Source of the DNA: Gnetum montanum
Lineage: Eukaryota; Streptophyta; Gnetopsida; Gnetales; Gnetaceae
Direction of reading: 5' to 3'
Assembly (NCBI GenBank): GCA_015680685.1
Contig: MNCI01029688.1
Coordinates: forward strand, 259,132-323,131
DNA: 64,000 bases
Shown: positions 57,688 through 64,000 of the stretch, piece by piece
Layout of the letters: each line of letters begins with the position of its first letter
Position numbering within the stretch: the stretch's first letter is position 1
The notes under the pieces: model-generated
The model's input: the letters and a program-made list of their open reading frames with translations, nothing else
The model's database searches: none
What the model was told of the DNA's origin: nothing
Translations under genes and position numbers: made by a program

Positions 57688-57915
57688 GTTAATAAATACA
57701 ACAATATTAAACCATCAAATTTTAGGAGTTAACCATTCCAAAACCCTCCAAAATGACTTATTAACATTAAAACATAAATAAAATAATGATTAAAATTGAT
57801 TAAATTAGCCATAATCACAACTTAGCCAAGTGTAACTATCCTAAGGAGATAAGGTATCCCAATTGTTTCATGTTACACAACAATTACTAACCTATGGTCA
57901 TGTTGTAATTATAGA
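57688..57915 (+). other. Intron-like segment before ORF3 (E)
   Basis: Donor-like CTAAAGG|GTTAATAAAT, perfect TTACTAAC branch-point-like motif (CTAAC at 57887-57891), acceptor GTAATTATAG right before ATGGCACC. Length 228. Confidence 0.65.
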
Positions 57916-60759
57916 TGGCACCAAGATTGAAATGATCACAAGAATGAGTATCCTCTCAACCAAGGGAGAAACAACGTAGAATTGGAAGGAACCAAAAAGA
58001 ATAAGCCCAAGAGCCACCAAAGGCAACCCATGCACTGGTACCTATTTCAGAGGAGCTCAAAGTGGAATCTATTTGATAGATTCTTGAAGAAGAAGTTTCA
58101 TCAAAACAATCATAGTGAACGGAAGCACCAGGACCCATACCAAGGCTTGAAGTCACACTAACATAAGCCTGCCTTGACACAATCATGCCCTGTGAGATCC
58201 AACACTTAGTTTTCTAGGAACTAAACTTCGGGCCATTTTTAGAGCATGCTCTAATAGATGTGAAATTACAATTGCAAACCTCTCCCATGTGGCTAGTCCT
58301 CACTTCCAGTAAGGAGTGGTACATGGGAGAGATGTATCTCTTTTGGAATAACAGAAGGCCAAGGTCCACAGTGAAAATCAAGGATATTCAAGTGTCCTAC
58401 TTGGTTGAAGCTATCGCATAGGCATTGGGGTTGCCTAATATTGGGACATAACTGGCAAAGCTATCAACACAAGGTGACCCTGAGGCCAAGAAAAGGTGAA
58501 CTCAACGGTGTTATAGGATCAACTGTAAAGAGTATAGTGTGCTCACATCGATGAAACACATATACTTCAAAATCATAGCCTATCACCTCAATCTAATAGT
58601 GAGGCCTAGCAAAGTGACTACCTTTTCTACCTAACCATGCACTAATCTAAGTGAGATATTTCTAGCAAACCTTCTACAACTGATCTATTTAGAGATCGAA
58701 AAGTGCTTTAAAGAAAACGAACGTCGAAGGAAAACCCTCCCTTTTTCATACCTCATCTAGAAACTTTGCAAAAGGGTAAGGATCATCTACTATGAAAATG
58801 ACACAATAAAACATACTTCTTTGGCCTCATGGTCTAAAATAATGAAGAGGAGCAGTAGCTACCACCTCGGCCCCTACTCAAGAAACAACAGTGGAAACTC
58901 ATGCGATCATCAAGTGCTTACAAAAACTCTAAGAATAGATCTTGCATAAACAAGAGCAATGTATAGGAATGAGTGGTGCAAAACCATCTGTATATCGATC
59001 TGCGATGAGTCACCTTAATGATGTGGCTCAAAAAATCTACTAGATGGAAAGGGGTGGATCAATATTCTCTATCCAATGGATGTAGCTGTTCATAAGGTCA
59101 GATCCTAATGTTAGAGAAGTAACAATGTCATTATCTCAACACCATTTATTCCTAGAAATCTCTAGGAATGCCACCTCCTTTTTAGTGCATTTGGAGGAGG
59201 GCAAGAGGGAAACTATACTAGTGATGCAACACTAAGGGTAAGAGACCACTGTTGAAGTAGTCGCTGATCAAATTGCTGAAGAACTTAATGCACATATAGC
59301 ATCTGTACTAGATGTATGTACACTTCAAGATGTGCAAACATTTGTAGGCATGATCAACAAAAGATTGAATGTAGCCCAACATGAAGAATTACTGGATCAA
59401 CTAGTATGGACTGGGCAACCAATTCTAGATATCTTCAATTTTTCAGACAAGATCACTACAATCTAGTCAAAGTTGCTAGAAGAAAAGGGCAAGTGCATCA
59501 TCTTGGAAGGGAAAATTAAAATGGACAAAGTACAAAACCAGTGCTTGGCCATAGAAGTTGCTGAACTACATGCTCATTTTGCTAATCCTGTACTCCTCAT
59601 CCTAGCAATAACCAGAGATGAAGCTTTTCAATAGCTTCAAGAATAACTAAGACAAGCTGAGAAAATGGTGATGGCCATCTTCAACCAGTCTATAGTAGAA
59701 CCAAAAACCTACTCGATTTAGGAATTGGTTTAGATGTGCTAGGCAAATGAATCACTAACCATAGAAAATCATCACATGCATAATGTTAATACATAGAAGC
59801 AACAAATGTGAGAACTGATTCATCAAAAATAGGAGCAACTCGCCAGGGTAAATACTAAGTTGAGGAAATTGAATTGAAATCTATCTATGGTGGAAGTTTG
59901 AGCCTTATACTAGAAATTTTCCATTGAGATTCCCACTTAGAAAAATAAGGCTCTCAAATTTGAAATAGTCAAAAATCACTATAGAAACTAGGTTGGCTTG
60001 CAGAAGGAGGTAAATGAGAAACATATTCAAATAGCTAAGGTGAAGTAAATGAAGCCCTCTAGAAACTACAGTAAGGAAGAGAAGTGTGGTAGCCCATCAT
60101 TGATGGGATTGATGCCTATAATAGAGTGAAGATCTTCCTAAAGGAGCTGCATATTGAAGAAATGATAGAATACATGAAATTGGCTAATCTCCACTCTACA
60201 AACTTGAAAAGGCTGACTCCTAGATGTTCGTAGTCAGAACTTTAGAAGAAAGTGATGAGCTTGTACTTACTATATGAGGTTGAGTTCAAGCACCATAAAG
60301 ACACCAAGCAAAAGCTTAAGATAGTCATTGTTAAACTCAAGGTTCTCAGGGCATGGTTCACAGATCAACAATCAACTATCGAGAACTTATCCAAAAGAAT
60401 GAATGATTACTAAGAGCTAAAAGATGTAGTTAGAGCATTCAAAATCAAGCAAAAACAATTTTCTTCCTAGTTCATTAACATAAAGGAGTTATTCCCAATG
60501 ATTCCTTGTCCTTGGGATGTGCCCATTCCAACTCACATTGGCAAAGTTGTGTGGACGGTGCACAATCCTAGGAGTAAGGAGAAGAAAATGAAAGCATTGC
60601 TAGATGATTTTTACCTCTCACTAGAAGCTATAGTAGTAGCAGGATAGCCATAACTACCTCAACCGCCACATGTGCCTAAAGCTGGTGAAGGTCCCTTAGA
60701 ACCTCAGGAGCCACCACCTCTTGAGACTATCTAACCTTCTTCACTAACTTCATGCCATT
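57916..60759 (+). pseudogene. ORF3 of E
   Basis: Opens MAPRLK. It shares with L2 and N2 the motifs ELNFGPFLE, SPMWLVLTSSKEWYMGEMYL and VKIKDIQVSYL, and with L2 also AKLSTQGDPEAKKR and EYSVLTSMKHIYFKIIAYHL. A Glu/Lys/Gln-rich coiled-coil-like region follows (about 59400-60450), and a Pro-rich end (EPQEPPPLE) resembles the N2 tail. About 945 codons, with numerous TAG stops. No membrane segments seen. Function unknown. Confidence 0.7.
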
Positions 60760-60943
60760 AGAGGACATGATATCCAATTTTGAAGAGTCATGTCATGGTG
60801 TTTAATTTTGTATCATGAACATCATAATTTTTGTAATGTATAGTTTTATCAAGTCAGTTTGATTTATTTTCTTAGTAGTTAGTCCATAATATCATACCTT
60901 TCCAATTTTGTAAAGAAACTTGAGGATAAGTTTTTATTCAGTT

Positions 60944-60952
60944 GTGGAGGTA
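60944..60952 (+). other. Polypurine tract of E
   Basis: GTGGAGGTA adjoins the 3' LTR. Upstream TTGAGGATAAGTTTTTATTC matches N2. Confidence 0.75.
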
Positions 60953-61892
60953 TGATGGGTCATGATTGGCTACATCAATAAGGCCTCATGAATGTAGCCC
61001 CATCAACTAGGCCCCATTAATGTAATTCCATCAAGTAGGCTGCATCAAGGTAGCCTTGTTAACACATCATTTACTGTGTCAACATGACCTCATCAACATA
61101 GAGTCAACTTTTTGCTATAAATACATGCTCATCAGCCACATTTATGATATTTAATTGATATTATTAGCTGAACTCTTGTAGTTTGTTCATTTAAAAGTTA
61201 GAATATTTCTCCCAAGTGCCCATAGTAGGAGTAATTAAGTGTACGAATCTTTATTTGAGCATTGTTATACCTAAGACAACAGTGTGTATAGTAATAAAGA
61301 TGAGCTTCTTGATAAACCTTGCAGCATTCTAGATAGTTTAAATATTCATTCATGCATTTAATGATTTTAATTTATTATTTAATGTTTTCAAGTAATTAAG
61401 CTAATTAAACGAGATAAGCTAGATAGATTAAATACATAAGTATGATTGCTTCGAGTGTAACACATGTTCACTTGGTAATCCTAGCAACATTATTTCTTAG
61501 TATGCCCAATGGTGTAGCACTTGGTAACCCTGTAGTGGATACATGGATTCAAGACATGTACAAGAAGTGGGATCAAATGCTTATTTTAGGACTAGTTAGA
61601 GATCAATTAGTTAGTTAATTTAGATTAGTCATTAAATTACTTTATCTCTCTCTTCAAAGCACCAAGGAACATAAAATATAAAATGATAAAAATCATATGC
61701 CTCAATTACACTTAACCATACCTTTGTACATCACAAGTGTAATTGGGAAGACATCAAATGACCTTAGGACAAGGTTCACTACCTAGAAGACTAGTGCATT
61801 GGAAACTATAGAGTCCATGGAATTCAACCAAATCATGAATGAATGCTTTATCATTCATATGGTTGGGCATAGGGGTACCTCATCGCTCATCA
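60953..61892 (+). repeat. 3' LTR of E
   Basis: 940 bp, TGATGGGTCA to GCTCATCA. U3 is an array of CATCAAnnAGGCC-like units (60970-61055). TATAAATA at 61116-61123. Confidence 0.92.
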
Positions 61893-63644
61893 TTGAGAAA
61901 GTGCTAAAAATGTGTGTGGATATAAAACTTTGGCTCAACTAGTAGAAAAGCCACTTGATGGTTGAAGAAAGAATTTTTCTAGGGCACAAAAGTTTTATAA
62001 AAGGAATTGAGGTGAACCCTTAAAAAAAGGATCATCCAAGAAATTACCAAATAGCTAGCAATCATCAAACATGTGAGGTCATTCCTTTGACATATTAGCT
62101 ACTATCAATGATTCATTGAGAATTTCTCTAAGATTGATAAGCCATTAGTGAAGCTAACAAAGAAGGATGCTTCATTTATCTAGATCAAGAAATGGAAATG
62201 TGCATTCTAGTAGGTCAAGAAAAAGCTCATGGAAACTCCAATTCTATGAGAACCTGATTGGTTCAGACCTTTCAACATCATGATAGATGCATCAAATTAT
62301 GCCTCGGGAGTCATGCTAACATAGTTGGATGATCAAAAAAATCCTTACTATATTCACTATGCAAGAAAAAGCATTGTGGGTGCACAATTGAACTACATCA
62401 TAATAGAGAAAGAATTGATGGGAATGATGTTCACATTGGAAAAATTTAGGCATTATGTGCTTGGATACAAGGTGTTCATGCACACAGATCACAAGGCAAT
62501 TTAGTTCCGTATGAACAAACCAATGGTGAGCCCCCATATCATATGACAGTTGATGATCTTATAGGAATTTAATCTTACAATGGTAGATAGAAAGGAAACC
62601 CAGAATGTAGTTTCTAACCACTTGTCTCAATTACAATGGATAAACAAAGAGGAGAAGAGTCCACTATCAAATTAGTTTCCTAACATGCCCCTATTTACTA
62701 GGGCTATAACTAAACAAATGTCCACTAAACCCAATTGGTACGATCACATTCTCATCTATCTTCTAAATTAGGAGATGCCACAGGAATGGAACAACAACAA
62801 GAAACAATAGTTTCTTTACTAGGAAAAACACTTCATGGAGATTAAGGGACACCTTTACAAGGTGTGCATTGATGACCTAGTTCGTTGGTATGTTCTTGAT
62901 GTTGATCAATGTTGCGTTCTCCAAGATACTCATGAGGGCCCTTGTAGGAGCCACTATGCTTGGAGAAATATGGCCATTAAGATCCTCATGGTAGAGTATT
63001 ATTAGCCAATACTTTTTAAGGATGCTCACCACTTTGTCCACTCCTGTGAGTGCTACCATTGCAATGGTGGAATGACTACTCATATGGAGGAACCTCAATA
63101 ATGGATCAAACCACTAGAGCCCTTTGACATCTAGGACATTGACTTCATGGGTTCCATCACATCCATGTCAAATGGAAAGGCATACATCATAATCACTATT
63201 TCCTATTTTAAAAAATGGATAGAAGATACATTCATCATTAATTACACATCTTCTACAATTTCTTGATTTGTACAACAAAATGTTGTAAACAAGTTTGGGA
63301 TGCCACATGCACTTATTTCTAATAATGATACTCATTTTATAGGCACTACCTTTTGAAATCTCATGAAACACTTGGGGGTTGAACATAAATTAACACCCTA
63401 CCACCCCAAGACAATACTCAAATAGAGGTTACAAATAGGAAAACCATAAAGATACTAACCAAAACTATTAGTAAATTTAGGAGGGATTGAAGTATAAAAC
63501 TCAACGATGCCCATTGGGTCTACCACTCCACATGGAAACTTATTATTGGATACTCTCCCTATAAGCTTGTGTACAAAAAATCACCAACTTTGAGTATGTA
63601 AGCAAAGCTTTGTATACTATTAATAGCTTTTGACCTTAACCTTG
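61893..63644 (+). pseudogene. pol of L2 copy 2, second part (RT end, RNase H, integrase)
   Basis: Continues from 49076. RNase H: DASNYASGVML, AQLNYIIIEKELMGMMF and the D of TDH (about 62285-62500) are kept. Integrase: the HHCC region is present here (HEGPCRSHYAW, then HSCECYHCNGG, about 62930-63075), unlike copy 1. The catalytic series is YFKKWIE with Ser for the first Asp, LISNNDTHF with Asn for the second Asp, and TQIEVT with the Glu kept. Cut at 63644. Confidence 0.8.
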
Positions 63645-64000
63645 TGTTGGCGAACGTTTGGGATGCGACCGCCAATGAGTGTCCTCGAACAGGATTTAGG
63701 TGCCTACTGGTCTCTGGCAACACCAAGGCCCAGATACCTCCAAATAAACTCAGTAGTTAATGTGAGTATGTGTATGTGCTGTTGTGGCGTGCGGTTGTGA
63801 GAAATGTAATGATTGCCTTGCGTGTAAACTACAAATGACTTACTTTAAAGAGATTCAGCCAACTTTGCCAAGTACTGTGAGTTGTTGAAAATTTCCTATT
63901 TTGTTCAACTGCCTAGTCTATGCGATCCTTATAATACCTACTTGTAACAAATAAAATTTTGCAAAAACATTTGAGCACAACTCCGCAATATACTCCTAAT
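63645..64000. mobile_element. Start of a CpG-rich inserted element (continues outside window)
   Basis: Homology to L2 integrase stops at GACCTTAACCTTG, and the new sequence begins TGTTGGCGAACG. It contains about ten CG dinucleotides in 356 bases, while most of the window has almost none. TGTTGG is a common plant LTR start, so this may be an LTR; no PBS or coding region lies within view and the strand is undetermined. Confidence 0.5.

Larger units (their letters stand above)
49077..61892 (+). mobile_element. Complete Athila-like element E (gag-pol-ORF3), inserted in RT of L2
   Basis: Bounded by TGATGGGTCA and GCTCATCA with perfect TSD TTGAG (49072-49076 and 61893-61897). Removing it restores continuity of the L2 pol sequence with copy 1 (16700). 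Length 12,816 bp. It is the most complete autonomous-type element in the window, though it contains many stops. Confidence 0.93.
44000..63644 (+). mobile_element. Element L2, copy 2, split by element E and cut by a later insertion
   Basis: Parts belonging to L2 are 44000-49076 (LTR, PBS, gag, protease, first part of RT) and 61893-63644 (rest of RT, RNase H, integrase). Element E occupies 49077-61892. From 63645 a different sequence begins in integrase; ORF3 and the 3' LTR are outside the window. It is colinear with 11643-18340, having arisen by duplication of the region, not by a separate insertion, since the flanks are shared as well. Confidence 0.8.

Overview
The window reads as a repeat-filled intergenic block from a large-genome seed plant. 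No single-copy host gene, rRNA gene, tRNA gene or CRISPR array could be found. Almost everything is LTR retrotransposon in several generations of nesting, plus LINE and SINE debris. The main families are Ty3/gypsy of the Athila-like type. They have an Athila-style capsid domain, a primer-binding site (PBS) matching the 3' end of plant tRNA-Asp, LTRs starting TGATGA and ending TCATCA, 5-bp target duplications, and an extra ORF (here called ORF3) between pol and the 3' LTR. All copies are dead. Frames are full of TAG in place of CAG, and CG is nearly absent, as expected from long methylation followed by deamination. The species cannot be named from this sequence.

Layout. 1-1437: right end of a nested insertion lying mostly outside the window. 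1438-7734: truncated non-autonomous element N1 (gag and ORF3, no pol). 7735-9408: minus-strand LINE remnant with a SINE in it, followed by a second tRNA-like SINE. 9409-11642: older LTR and gag fragments. 11643-25559: element L2 copy 1 (gag, pol, ORF3), carrying a 1.75 kb foreign insertion and a 130-bp assembly gap. 25560-27772: gag remainder and unassigned DNA. 27778-36654: complete non-autonomous element N2 (gag and ORF3, no pol, TSD GTCAT). 36660-38998: SINE fragment and a rearranged direct/inverted repeat block with a minus-strand ORF. 39003-63644: a second copy of the 8.2-18 kb region, whose L2 element has a complete 12.8 kb element (E, TSD TTGAG) inserted in its reverse transcriptase. 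63645-64000: start of a CpG-rich, apparently younger element that runs off the window.

The most notable system is the ORF3 transcription unit. In four elements from different subfamilies ORF3 is preceded by an intron-like segment (GT, CTAAY branch-point-like motif, AG directly before the ATG). In the three elements without an assembly gap there, a TATA-like box and a short-repeat module lie further upstream. That module copies the U3 repeats of the same element's own LTR: GATATC/ATGTCAT-type in N1 and N2, CATCAATGGGGCC/TTGTCAACACAT-type in E. The two pol-less elements keep gag, ORF3 and this unit. ORF3 encodes a long coiled-coil protein with no visible membrane segments, so it does not look like a classical envelope. 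Four short non-coding blocks between gag/pol and ORF3 are also kept in all four elements.

All alignments were made by eye. Boundaries given with TSDs or terminal motifs are exact; domain boundaries within decayed genes are approximate.
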